DNA of 23,122 bases from an uncultured Eubacteriales bacterium (GTDB taxonomy: Bacteria > Bacillota_A > Clostridia > Oscillospirales > Oscillospiraceae), in the NCBI GenBank assembly GCA_900319835.1, contig ONPY01000032.1, positions 1 to 23,122 of the forward strand, read 5' to 3'. Of the stretch, positions 7,446 to 14,064 are shown one piece after another. The position numbers and the translations under genes were made by a program. Within the stretch, counting starts at the first letter, position 1, and each line of letters opens with the position of its first letter. The notes under the pieces were generated by a model. The model ran no database searches, was not told the DNA's origin, and saw nothing but the letters and a program-made list of their open reading frames with translations.

Positions 7446-7474
7446 TTGCATAATGATAACGCGCATGTTATAAT
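7446..7474 (+). promoter_or_regulatory. Candidate internal promoter before the polymerase-like gene
   Basis: TTGCAT (7446-7451), a 17-base spacer and a perfect TATAAT (7469-7474) begin directly after the NAGPA stop codon. The -35 match is only three of six, but the -10 is perfect and the local sequence turns abruptly AT-rich. It could give the downstream three genes their own expression. Confidence 0.5.
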
Positions 7475-7503
7475 AAAGAGTAATTATCTCCCTGGAGTTG
7501 ACA

Positions 7504-8940
7504 ATGGAAGCACTTTCTATCACCAAAAAGCAGGACAGACTGCCGCTGTTCATGGCGGTGGCTGCGGCGGGAATGCTGCTGTTCTATCTCTTCATCCCGG
7601 TCGCCCCGCTGCGCTGGCACGACCTGTATCTCTCCTATGGGAAAACCGCCATTGTTGCCATGGCCGCGGTGTACTTCTTCTGCCGGGGCTTTTCCGGGAC
7701 GGTGGAGATCAAGCTGGTGCTGTATTACACCGTCTGGTTTTTCCTCAGCCGCCTGCTCAACCATGACCTCTATCTGCAAAATGAGTTGGACATCACGCTC
7801 AGCCGTCTGCTCTGCTGTGTGATGCTGCCCGTGGGCACACTGCTGACCGCCGAACAGCGCCGACGCCTGCTCGACTGCATCGTCGCAGTTGCCTGCCTGT
7901 TTTACCTCGTGACCGCCTGCATCGGGCTTTACGCCTGCATCTTCGGCGTCTATTTCTACATGCCGCCCGAGGGAGCCGTCTTCGGCATCGACAACTTCTA
8001 TTACGGCTATACCTTCTATTATATTATCGCATGGGAGACCAACCGTACCATCTCCGCCGTCTGGTTCTATCTGGCCTGGTGCATGATGGCCTATGAGTTC
8101 TTCCGCTGCGAAAACAAGCTCTGGCGCGTCCCCATCACGATCACCTGGCTGGTCTTTCACCTGGCCATCGCCTTCTGCTTCTGCCGCAGCGTCAAGCTGG
8201 CCGTGTGCGTCAATGTCGCCATGGTGGCGGTCCTGTGGGGGTTGAGAAGTCTCCATGCACGGCCCAGGGGCGTGCGCACGGCGCTGGTCGTGCTTCTCGC
8301 CGCCGCCTCGTTCCTGCTCAGCTACAAGAGCTTTGATCTCATGACCGGCGCCGCCGAGTTTGTCTACAACCGGCTGGACACGGACATTGAGCGCACTTCC
8401 GACGCGTTTTTCGGTCAGGAGTACCAGGAGCGAAACGAGGAGCACCAGTCCTTTGCCGACAACCGGGATATGTATTTTTCCGTCACCAAGCTCTCCGGGC
8501 GCAGCGCCATTTACAAGAGCGTGCTCCCCGCCTTGAAAGCCGAGCCGCGGCGCATCCTCATCGGCAAGCTCAGCCACAAGGTCATGGACTACACCCGCAA
8601 AGTCCTCAACTATCCCTACTACCACATCCACAATTATCTGCTGCAGGTGCTGCTGCTGACCGGGCTGCCGGGCTTCCTGCTGGTGCTGGCCTTCAGCGTG
8701 CTGCTGGTGATCCGCTGCATCCGCTTCTTCTTCTCCGGGGCGGCTCTGTCTGACAAGGTGCTGGTTCTCCCGATCACGGGCATTTTGATGTACGGGATGC
8801 TGGAGACCATCATCTTCACCGATTCCGCCGATCAGCGCGCGCTGACGGATTTCCGCGAGTTGTTTTTCTTCCTGCTGGCAGGCTTCGTGCTCGCCGCCTA
8901 CTATGAGCAGTTTCCCGCACACAAAAACCACAATCAGTAA
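7504..8940 (+). CDS. O-antigen ligase/Wzy-like polysaccharide membrane protein
   Basis: A 478-residue multi-pass membrane protein with about ten to twelve hydrophobic segments. The family landmark is in the C-terminal half: a polar loop before YHIHNYLLQVLLLTGLPG, with H374, H376 and N377 preceding a membrane helix, as in O-antigen ligase and Wzy polymerases (Wzy_C). Such proteins join or polymerise lipid-linked glycans outside the membrane. In a Gram-positive this suggests capsule or secondary wall polymer assembly. The start is ATG 7504, six bases after TGGAG (7493-7497); a TTG at 7498 would have no spacing and is rejected. It follows the NAGPA gene by 58 bases and overlaps no gene. No flippase or glycosyltransferase cluster lies beside it, so the polymer is unknown. 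It could also be a distant homologue with another role. Confidence 0.75.
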   Translation: MEALSITKKQDRLPLFMAVAAAGMLLFYLFIPVAPLRWHDLYLSYGKTAIVAMAAVYFFCRGFSGTVEIKLVLYYTVWFFLSRLLNHDLYLQNELDITLSRLLCCVMLPVGTLLTAEQRRRLLDCIVAVACLFYLVTACIGLYACIFGVYFYMPPEGAVFGIDNFYYGYTFYYIIAWETNRTISAVWFYLAWCMMAYEFFRCENKLWRVPITITWLVFHLAIAFCFCRSVKLAVCVNVAMVAVLWGLRSLHARPRGVRTALVVLLAAASFLLSYKSFDLMTGAAEFVYNRLDTDIERTSDAFFGQEYQERNEEHQSFADNRDMYFSVTKLSGRSAIYKSVLPALKAEPRRILIGKLSHKVMDYTRKVLNYPYYHIHNYLLQVLLLTGLPGFLLVLAFSVLLVIRCIRFFFSGAALSDKVLVLPITGILMYGMLETIIFTDSADQRALTDFRELFFFLLAGFVLAAYYEQFPAHKNHNQ

Positions 8941-8954
8941 TGGAGGCATTCGCC

Positions 8955-9803
8955 ATGGCCAAGCCCGTCGTCATCACCGCGGACAGCACCTGTGACCTGT
9001 CCCAGGAACTCAGAGACCGCTATCAGATTCACACCATCCCGCTGACCATTCTGCTGGGAGGCGAGAGCTATCTGGACGGGGTGGAGTTCTCCACCGAGGA
9101 CATCTACGCCCGCTACCGCGCGGACGGCAGTCTGCCCAAGACCTCCGCGCCCAGCATCCAGCAGTTCATCGATTTCTTCACGCCCTTCCTGGAGGCCGGC
9201 TGCGAGGTGGTTCATCTGGACATCAGCTCCGAGCTCTCCGTCTCCTTCAACAACGCCCGCCTCGCGGCCATGGAGCTGGAGGGTGTCTACCCGGTTGACA
9301 GCCGCATGCTCTCCACCGGCGAGGGTCTGCTCTGTCTGGAGGGGGCCGAGTGCCGGGATGCCGGCATGAGCGCGGCCGAGATCGCCGCACATCTCGAGTC
9401 TCTCATCGACAAGGTGGACACCAGCTTTGTGCTGGACACGCTGGAATTCATGTGGAAGGGCGGCCGCTGCTCGGGTGTGGCCGCGTTGGGCGCAAATCTG
9501 CTGCACCTCAAACCGGGCCTTGAAATGAAGGACGGCAAGCTCGGCGTATACAAGAAGTTCCGCGGCGGCATCCAGTCCGTCTACCGCCAGTACGTCAAAG
9601 AGCGGCTGGCCGGCAAGGAAATTCGCCCCGGCCACATCTTCATCACCGACTCCGGCGAGGTGCCGGAGGAGACTCTGGAGGATCTGGCTGCCATTGTGCG
9701 GGAGGCCGTCCCCGGCGCCACGGTTCACTTTACCAAGGCCGGCTGCACCGTCACCTCCCACTGTGGGCCAAAGACCCTGGGCGTGCTGTTTATCCGCAAG
9801 TAA
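8955..9803 (+). CDS. DegV family fatty-acid-binding protein
   Basis: A 282-residue DegV protein of usual length. The family binds a single fatty acid or related lipid, and some members (FakB) present fatty acids to the FakA kinase for phospholipid synthesis. Visible landmarks are the N-terminal ITADSTCDL (about 7-15), the KTSAPS loop at 62-67 that contacts the lipid head group, the SSELSVSFNNA stretch at 91-101, and FLRK-like lysine-rich strands at 172-182 and onward. The start is ATG 8955, eight bases after GGAGG (8942-8946). A frame-open ATG at 8940 that overlaps the previous stop codon would lose this ribosome site. It sits third in the NAGPA operon. Whether it is FakB-like cannot be told, since no fakA is present in the window. 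Confidence 0.92.
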   Translation: MAKPVVITADSTCDLSQELRDRYQIHTIPLTILLGGESYLDGVEFSTEDIYARYRADGSLPKTSAPSIQQFIDFFTPFLEAGCEVVHLDISSELSVSFNNARLAAMELEGVYPVDSRMLSTGEGLLCLEGAECRDAGMSAAEIAAHLESLIDKVDTSFVLDTLEFMWKGGRCSGVAALGANLLHLKPGLEMKDGKLGVYKKFRGGIQSVYRQYVKERLAGKEIRPGHIFITDSGEVPEETLEDLAAIVREAVPGATVHFTKAGCTVTSHCGPKTLGVLFIRK

Positions 9804-9824
9804 GGCGCGAAAGGAGAACCGACA

Positions 9825-10151
9825 ATGATCGAACCCAATGACGTGCTGAAAGTGGACGAAGAGGACTGGGAGAAATTCAAGCAGGACGCGGTCAAGGATG
9901 AGCTGTATTACAACGGTCCCGGTGATCTGCTGGACACCGCCGAGGGGCGCGCCAAATTCTGCCGTCTCAACAAGACCAGTATCTTCCGCAAGCCCGACCC
10001 GGAGTTTCCCGGCTATAAGATCTGGGTCTTCAACAACCAGGGTCAGGGCATGGTGATCAAGAAGCGCAGCAAGGTGGACCCACGGCTCATGGAGGACATT
10101 GAGTACGACTCCGAGGGCAAAGAAATCAGCAAATCCTTCGAGCCCGCGTGA
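9825..10151 (+). CDS. Unrecognised acidic/charged 108-residue protein
   Basis: I do not recognise this protein. It is 108 residues, soluble, strongly charged, with an acidic N-terminal third (KVDEEDWEKFKQD), an aromatic-rich middle (KIWVFNNQGQG near 65-76) and a Lys/Glu-rich tail. No signal peptide, membrane segment or cysteine pair is seen (one Cys near 46). AAGGAG (9811-9816) lies eight bases before the ATG, and it follows degV by 21 bases with a terminator behind it. It is therefore very likely a real gene, translated as the last member of the NAGPA-headed operon. A role alongside DegV is inference from position only. Confidence 0.85.
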   Translation: MIEPNDVLKVDEEDWEKFKQDAVKDELYYNGPGDLLDTAEGRAKFCRLNKTSIFRKPDPEFPGYKIWVFNNQGQGMVIKKRSKVDPRLMEDIEYDSEGKEISKSFEPA

Positions 10152-10171
10152 ATCAGAATACATATCAATGA

Positions 10172-10205
10172 AAAAAGAGATGTACATTTCTGTACATCTC
10201 TTTTT
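10172..10205. terminator. Bidirectional terminator between convergent operons
   Basis: A perfect 10-bp stem (10177-10186 with 10191-10200) with a TTTC loop is flanked by A residues (10172-10176) on the left and T residues (10201-10205) on the right. Both strands therefore read stem plus U-tract. It serves the plus operon ending at 10151 and the minus operon ending at 10256. Confidence 0.9.
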
Positions 10206-10255
10206 GCTGGGGAAATTGGTAAGGAGTAGATTGGAATCAGCCGAAGCTGATGGAA

Positions 10256-11455
10256 TCAAAGATTGCCGTAGTAGATCTGTGCCAGACCGCCGTGGGAGGT
10301 CTCGCGGTACTTCTCGTCCATATCCTTGCCGGTGCGGTACATGGTGGCAACCACTTCGTCAAAGGAGATCTTGTGGTTGGCATACAGGAAGCGGGAGAGG
10401 TTCACCGAGCTGATGGCGCGCATCGCGGCCACGGCGTTGCGCTCGATGCAGGGGATCTGAACAAGGCCGTTGACCGGATCGCAGGTCAGCCCCAGGTTGT
10501 GCTCCATGGCGATCTCCGCGGCGTATTCGATCTGCTCGATGTTCAGACCGTAGAGGGAGGCCAGGGCGGCCGCCGTCATGGAACAGGCAGAGCCGATCTC
10601 CGCCTGGCAGCCGCACTCGGCGCCGGAGATGCTTGCATTGGTGCGGATGACGTTGCCGATCATGCCGGCCACCGCCAGCGCATCCAGGATCTCCTCCTCC
10701 GGGAAGCCGCGGTCCTTGTGCATGTAGTACATGACCGAAGGCAGCACGCCGCAGCTGCCGCAGGTGGGCGCGGTGACAACGACGTTTTCGTCGGCGTTCT
10801 CCTCGCTGGTGGCATAGGCGTAGGCGGCGATGATGCGGTTCATGGTGACGTCCGCGCTCTCGTTGTAGCAGCGCTTCTCAAACAGGAGCTTTGCCTTGCG
10901 GGAGACGCCCAGGCCGCCGGGCAGGATGCCCTCTTTCTGAAGGCCCCTCTCGATGGCATCCTCCATGGCGTGCCACACCTTCCTGAGATACTCTCTGAGC
11001 GAGGGATCCTCCATCCGGTAAATCAGCTGGGGCAGGGTGATGCTCCGCGCCCGGCAGAGGTTGAGAATCTCAGTGAAGTTCTTCTGCGGATAGGTCTCGA
11101 TGTCCTCATCCGACAGTTCTCCTTCGATGCGGATCGAGCCGCCGCCGATGCTGAAGATGCGATTGCTTCCGATCTCTTTTCCGTCCTTGAAGGCTTTGAA
11201 GAGCATCGTGTTGGGATGGGGCAGGTCGGTCTCCGTTGTATTGAAGATGACCTCCGCACCGGGCAGGCCGGCCAGCACGGCTTTTCCCGTGCCGTGGCCC
11301 ACGCCGGTAAAGGCGAGGGAGCCATACAGCGTCACCTGGTAGGCATCGGCCTCCGGGTAGCGCGCGCCGAACACCTGGGCGGCATGGTAGGGGCCGACGG
11401 TATGGGAGCTCGACGGTCCGTTGCCGATTTTATATACGCTCTTGATACTTTTCAT
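10256..11455 (-). CDS. sdaA: L-serine ammonia-lyase, iron-sulfur type, single chain
   Basis: A 399-residue fused serine dehydratase that deaminates L-serine to pyruvate and ammonia. The N-terminal beta domain opens with the NGPSSSHTVGP motif (S15-S17, H18). The alpha domain (from about 165) carries TAPTCGSCGV (229-237), GAECGCQAEIGSACSM (278-293) and CDPVNGLVQIPC (C325-C336). C283, C325 and C336 match the positions expected for the oxygen-labile 4Fe-4S cluster of this family. The protein is about 55 residues shorter than the E. coli fused enzyme, while the cluster and active-site motifs are intact. GGGAGGAG precedes the ATG. It is the last gene of the cluster with the threonine lyase and the symporter, 71 bp behind the transporter. 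The product is cytoplasmic. The assignment is firm. Confidence 0.93.
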   Translation of the reverse strand: MKSIKSVYKIGNGPSSSHTVGPYHAAQVFGARYPEADAYQVTLYGSLAFTGVGHGTGKAVLAGLPGAEVIFNTTETDLPHPNTMLFKAFKDGKEIGSNRIFSIGGGSIRIEGELSDEDIETYPQKNFTEILNLCRARSITLPQLIYRMEDPSLREYLRKVWHAMEDAIERGLQKEGILPGGLGVSRKAKLLFEKRCYNESADVTMNRIIAAYAYATSEENADENVVVTAPTCGSCGVLPSVMYYMHKDRGFPEEEILDALAVAGMIGNVIRTNASISGAECGCQAEIGSACSMTAAALASLYGLNIEQIEYAAEIAMEHNLGLTCDPVNGLVQIPCIERNAVAAMRAISSVNLSRFLYANHKISFDEVVATMYRTGKDMDEKYRETSHGGLAQIYYGNL

Positions 11456-11526
11456 CTGTTCTCCTCCCTCAGGTGGAAACGCTTCTTATACAGAACGAAA
11501 AGGGGTCAATCCGCAGTGCGCGCAGA

Positions 11527-12726
11527 TCAGGCCTTGCTGGCCTTCTTGCCGGTGATGGCGTCCATCAGCATGGCAATGGCGCCGTCGCCGGTGACGTTGC
11601 AGGCAGTGCCGAAGGAGTCCTGCGCGATGTACAGGGCGATCATCAGGGTCAGCATGTTCTGGTTGAAGCCCAGCATGGACTCGAGAATGCCCAGGGCAGC
11701 CATAACGGCGCCGCCGGGGACGCCGGGGGCGGCGACCATGGTCACACCCAGCATCAGGATGAAGGGGAACATCTGCGCGAAGCTCACGTTCCAGCCGTTG
11801 AGCATCATGACCGCGATGGAGCAGCTGGTCAGGGTGATGGTGGAGCCGGAGAGGTGGATGGTGGCGCAGAGAGGAATGACGAAGTCAGCGATCTTGGAGG
11901 AGCAGCCGTTCTTCTTGGTGCACTCCAGGGTGACAGGGATGGTGGCCGCGGAGGACTGGGTGCCGATAGCGGTCATGTAGGCGGGGACCATGTTCTTGAT
12001 CATACCGAAGGGGTTCTTCTTGGCAAAGGAGCCGGCCACGACATACTGGAACACGATGATGATCAGGTGCATGCAGATGATGATGGCGAAGACCTTGGCA
12101 AAAACAGACATGATCTCGGCGACAGTGCCGGCATAGGTCATGTTGGCAAAGATGCCGTAGATGTGGAAGGGCAGCAGGGGGATCAGGACATTGGCGACAA
12201 CGCCCTCGACGATCTTCTGGAACTCATGGAAAACCTTGCGGAGGCTGTCAGCGTTGGTCACGGCGATGCCGATGCCCATGATGAAGGAGATGATCAGAGC
12301 GGTCATAACGCCCATAAGCGGGGGCATCTCAACGGTGAACAGGCCGGAGAGCATGGTGTCCTCAGCGTTCTGGGCATTGTCCATGACGATGGAGCCGATC
12401 TTCAGGAAGCTGGGGAAGGTGATGGAGTCCACAATGTAGGCAAAGGTGCCGGAGATCAGGGTGGACAGGTAGGCAATGCCGGCGGTGATGGCCAGGGTCT
12501 TGCCTGCGCCGGAACCCAGGTCAGCAATACCGGGGGCGACGAAGCCGATGATGATCAGGGGAATGCAGAAGCCGAGGAAGTTGCCGAAAATGCTGTTGAA
12601 GGTGGCGCCGATGCGGATGATGACGGGCAGGTTCGCCTTGCGGGCGATGGTGCCGATCACGAGACCGAGGACGATTGCGATGATCAGCTTGGGCAGCAGG
12701 CCCAGCTTTTTCTTCTGGCTAGTCAT
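11527..12726 (-). CDS. Sodium:neutral amino acid symporter (DAACS family)
   Basis: A 399-residue multi-pass transporter of the dicarboxylate/amino acid:cation symporter (SDF) fold. The re-entrant loop HP1 is seen as AIGTQSSAATIP (253-264), the TM7 motif as HLSGSTI (291-297) in place of NMDGT, and the TM8 substrate motif as DSFGTACNVTGD (370-381). Compared with GltPh, D394, T398, N401 and D405 are kept as D370, T374, N377 and D381, but the glutamate-clamping R397 is G373. Loss of that arginine is known to shift the family from acidic to neutral amino acids. With the serine and threonine lyases on both sides, serine/threonine uptake is the best guess. The ATG follows GGAAGGG, which sits in a hairpin arm (12737-12763). 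SstT is a functional counterpart, but orthology is not shown. Confidence 0.88.
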   Translation of the reverse strand: MTSQKKKLGLLPKLIIAIVLGLVIGTIARKANLPVIIRIGATFNSIFGNFLGFCIPLIIIGFVAPGIADLGSGAGKTLAITAGIAYLSTLISGTFAYIVDSITFPSFLKIGSIVMDNAQNAEDTMLSGLFTVEMPPLMGVMTALIISFIMGIGIAVTNADSLRKVFHEFQKIVEGVVANVLIPLLPFHIYGIFANMTYAGTVAEIMSVFAKVFAIIICMHLIIIVFQYVVAGSFAKKNPFGMIKNMVPAYMTAIGTQSSAATIPVTLECTKKNGCSSKIADFVIPLCATIHLSGSTITLTSCSIAVMMLNGWNVSFAQMFPFILMLGVTMVAAPGVPGGAVMAALGILESMLGFNQNMLTLMIALYIAQDSFGTACNVTGDGAIAMLMDAITGKKASKA

Positions 12727-12736
12727 GATTGTTTTC

Positions 12737-12763
12737 CCTTCCGGGTTTCTCTAAACCGGAAGG
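12737..12763 (-). promoter_or_regulatory. Hairpin burying the transporter ribosome site
   Basis: The minus-strand arm 12763-12753 pairs with 12748-12737 over 11 bp with a single bulged G and a 4-base AGAG loop. The second arm contains the GGAAGGG ribosome site (12742-12736) that lies nine bases before the symporter ATG. A perfect AAGGAGG (12771-12765) lies just upstream, too far from the ATG to initiate but able to act as a ribosome standby site or to pair alternatively. This suggests translational control of the transporter. Confidence 0.5.
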
Positions 12764-12804
12764 TCCTCCTTTTCTCTTTTTCTCATGCCAGTATTTTATG
12801 TTCT

Positions 12805-12830
12805 CCCTCCCGGTCCCTCAACCGGGAGGG
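12805..12830. repeat. Perfect 10-bp intercistronic hairpin
   Basis: CCCTCCCGGT (12805-12814) pairs with ACCGGGAGGG (12821-12830) around a 6-base loop. It begins 20 bp past the threonine lyase stop. No U-tract follows on the minus strand, so it is more likely a message-processing or partial-attenuation hairpin than a full terminator. It resembles the hairpins at 12737-12763 and 4809-4830. Confidence 0.5.
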
Positions 12831-12850
12831 TTTACATACGCGAAATGGGA

Positions 12851-13885
12851 TCAGTCGATGAGGCGGTAGCCGTTTTGGGTCAGGTACTCGCGGATCTCGG
12901 CGATGTGGGCGGCGTTGCGGGTCTCCAGCGTCAGGGTGACGACGCAGGAGTTGACCTCGGTCTTGGCGTCCTCGCGCTCGTGGGCGATGTCCAGGACGTT
13001 GGCGCCCTTGTCGGCCACGCAGCTGAGCAGTCTGGCCAGGTTGCCGGCCTTGTCCTGCAGCTTCATGGACAGCTGGCACATACGGCCGGTCTTCTGCAGG
13101 CCCTTGGTGATGATGCGGGACAGGGTGGTGATGTCCACGTTGCCGCCGGACACCAGCGCCACGGTCTTGAGAGAGGTGTCGATCTTGTTGAACATGTAGG
13201 CGGCGACGGTGGTGGCGCCGTCCTTGACGGTGGTGATCTCACCGTTGCGGCGGGAGACAAACATGGAGGGGACGGTGGAGGCCTGGACGCCGATGACCTT
13301 CACATTGGGGCGCATGGACTTGACAGCCACGGCCACGCCGGAAATCAGTCCGCCGCCGCCGATGGGGACGACGATCTGCTCCACGTCGGGAACCTGCTCC
13401 AGAATCTCCAGGCCCAGGGTGCCCTGGCCGGCGATGACGTAGGGATCGTTGAAGGGGTGGGCGAAGGTGTAGCCCTTCTCCTTGGACAGACGCTCGGCCT
13501 CGCGGGCGGCATCGTCATACACGCCGGGGACGAGCACGACCTCAGCGCCGTAGGCGCGGGTGGCCTCGACCTTCAGGATGGGGGCGCCATCGGGCATGCA
13601 GATGACGGACTTGATGCCGAGTCTGGTGGCAGAGAGCGCAACGCCCTGCGCGTGGTTGCCGGCAGAGCAGGCGATCACGCCGCGGGAAGCCTCTTCGGGA
13701 GACAGGGAGCGGATCTTGTTGAAGGCGCCGCGAATCTTGAAGGAGCCGGTCTTCTGCAGGTTCTCGGTCTTGATGTAAAGATTGTTTCCGAGACGGGAAG
13801 AGGTCACCACAGGCGTAAGTTCCGTGATGCCCTTGAGCGCCTCTCTGGCTTCCTGGATCATTTCCAGGGTCACTTTGTTTTCCAT
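12851..13885 (-). CDS. ilvA: Threonine ammonia-lyase with C-terminal ACT domain
   Basis: A 344-residue PLP enzyme that deaminates threonine to 2-oxobutyrate and often serine to pyruvate. The PLP lysine is K50 in KTGSFKIRGA, the substrate loop SAGNHAQG spans 74-81, the phosphate-binding GGGGL spans 176-180, and SGGNV lies at 246-250. A single ACT-like domain fills about 268-344. This matches the short threonine lyases of Firmicutes (about 400 residues, catalytic domain plus one ACT) rather than the double-ACT biosynthetic enzyme. The start is ATG 13885, eight bases after GGAGGG; a 22-residue upstream extension to 13951 runs through operator-like palindromes and is rejected. It is first gene of the minus cluster with the symporter and serine lyase. 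Its placement points to catabolism. Allosteric ligand unknown. Confidence 0.92.
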   Translation of the reverse strand: MENKVTLEMIQEAREALKGITELTPVVTSSRLGNNLYIKTENLQKTGSFKIRGAFNKIRSLSPEEASRGVIACSAGNHAQGVALSATRLGIKSVICMPDGAPILKVEATRAYGAEVVLVPGVYDDAAREAERLSKEKGYTFAHPFNDPYVIAGQGTLGLEILEQVPDVEQIVVPIGGGGLISGVAVAVKSMRPNVKVIGVQASTVPSMFVSRRNGEITTVKDGATTVAAYMFNKIDTSLKTVALVSGGNVDITTLSRIITKGLQKTGRMCQLSMKLQDKAGNLARLLSCVADKGANVLDIAHEREDAKTEVNSCVVTLTLETRNAAHIAEIREYLTQNGYRLID

Positions 13886-13931
13886 AGCAGATGCCCTCCA
13901 TGTAAAAAATGTTTTTTGTCGTGATCGTGAA

Positions 13932-13946
13932 AAATCACTATGATTT
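13932..13946. promoter_or_regulatory. Perfect palindrome in the ilvA leader
   Basis: AAATCA (13932-13937) and TGATTT (13941-13946) are a perfect inverted repeat around CTA. Overlapping GTGA/TCAC pairs (13927-13930 with 13935-13938, and 13947-13951) make the stretch dense in half-sites. It lies between the predicted ilvA transcript start and its ribosome site, where a bound protein could block transcription. Confidence 0.4.
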
Positions 13947-13979
13947 ATCACAAAAATGATTTGCCTTTTTGTTAAATTT

Positions 13980-14007
13980 AATATATCATAGTTTTAGAAT
14001 TAATCAA
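13980..14007 (-). promoter_or_regulatory. Candidate promoter of the ilvA-symporter-sdaA cluster
   Basis: On the minus strand TTGATT (14007-14002), a 16-base spacer and TATATT (13985-13980) form a reasonable promoter. Its -35 box lies inside the 35-bp inverted repeat at 13998-14032, the usual arrangement for a LysR-activated promoter. AT-richness makes alternative boxes possible. Confidence 0.4.
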
Positions 14008-14032
14008 ATTCATTGTTTGAATGGGATTAATT
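13998..14032. promoter_or_regulatory. 35-bp inverted repeat, probable LysR-type operator
   Basis: The left arm 13998-14012 and right arm 14018-14032 are complementary at 13 of 15 positions around a 5-base centre. It lies between the divergent ilvA and LysR genes and covers the -35 regions of both candidate promoters. This geometry, with AT-rich dyad T-N11-A-like half-sites, fits a LysR-type recognition site that controls both directions. Confidence 0.55.
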
Positions 14033-14064
14033 AATTATTTTAAAAAGAACCGTGGAGGGACGTC

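Noticed and set aside
7498..7503. TTGACA, a perfect -35 hexamer, just before the polymerase-like ATG
   Set aside because: No -10 box lies at usable distance downstream within the coding start, and the bases are explained as the spacer between TGGAG and the ATG.
5910..7553. 547-codon minus-strand frame opposite the first NAGPA gene
   Set aside because: Low-complexity shadow translation without ribosome site, overlapping promoter sequence and a gene with recognisable motifs.
12751..12786. Eleven-residue leader peptide (MRKREKEDLPV) upstream of the symporter gene
   Set aside because: The nearest SD is about 16 bases away, and it has no run of serine, threonine or regulatory codons, so chance is as likely as function.
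13886..13951. 22-residue N-terminal extension of threonine ammonia-lyase
   Set aside because: It runs through the AT-rich palindromic leader, lacks an SD, and the family alignment begins naturally at the ATG at 13885 behind GGAGGG.
13886..14064. Riboswitch or T-box leader controlling ilvA
   Set aside because: The leader is short and AT-rich with simple dyads; no T-box motif, specifier loop or known aptamer core can be seen.
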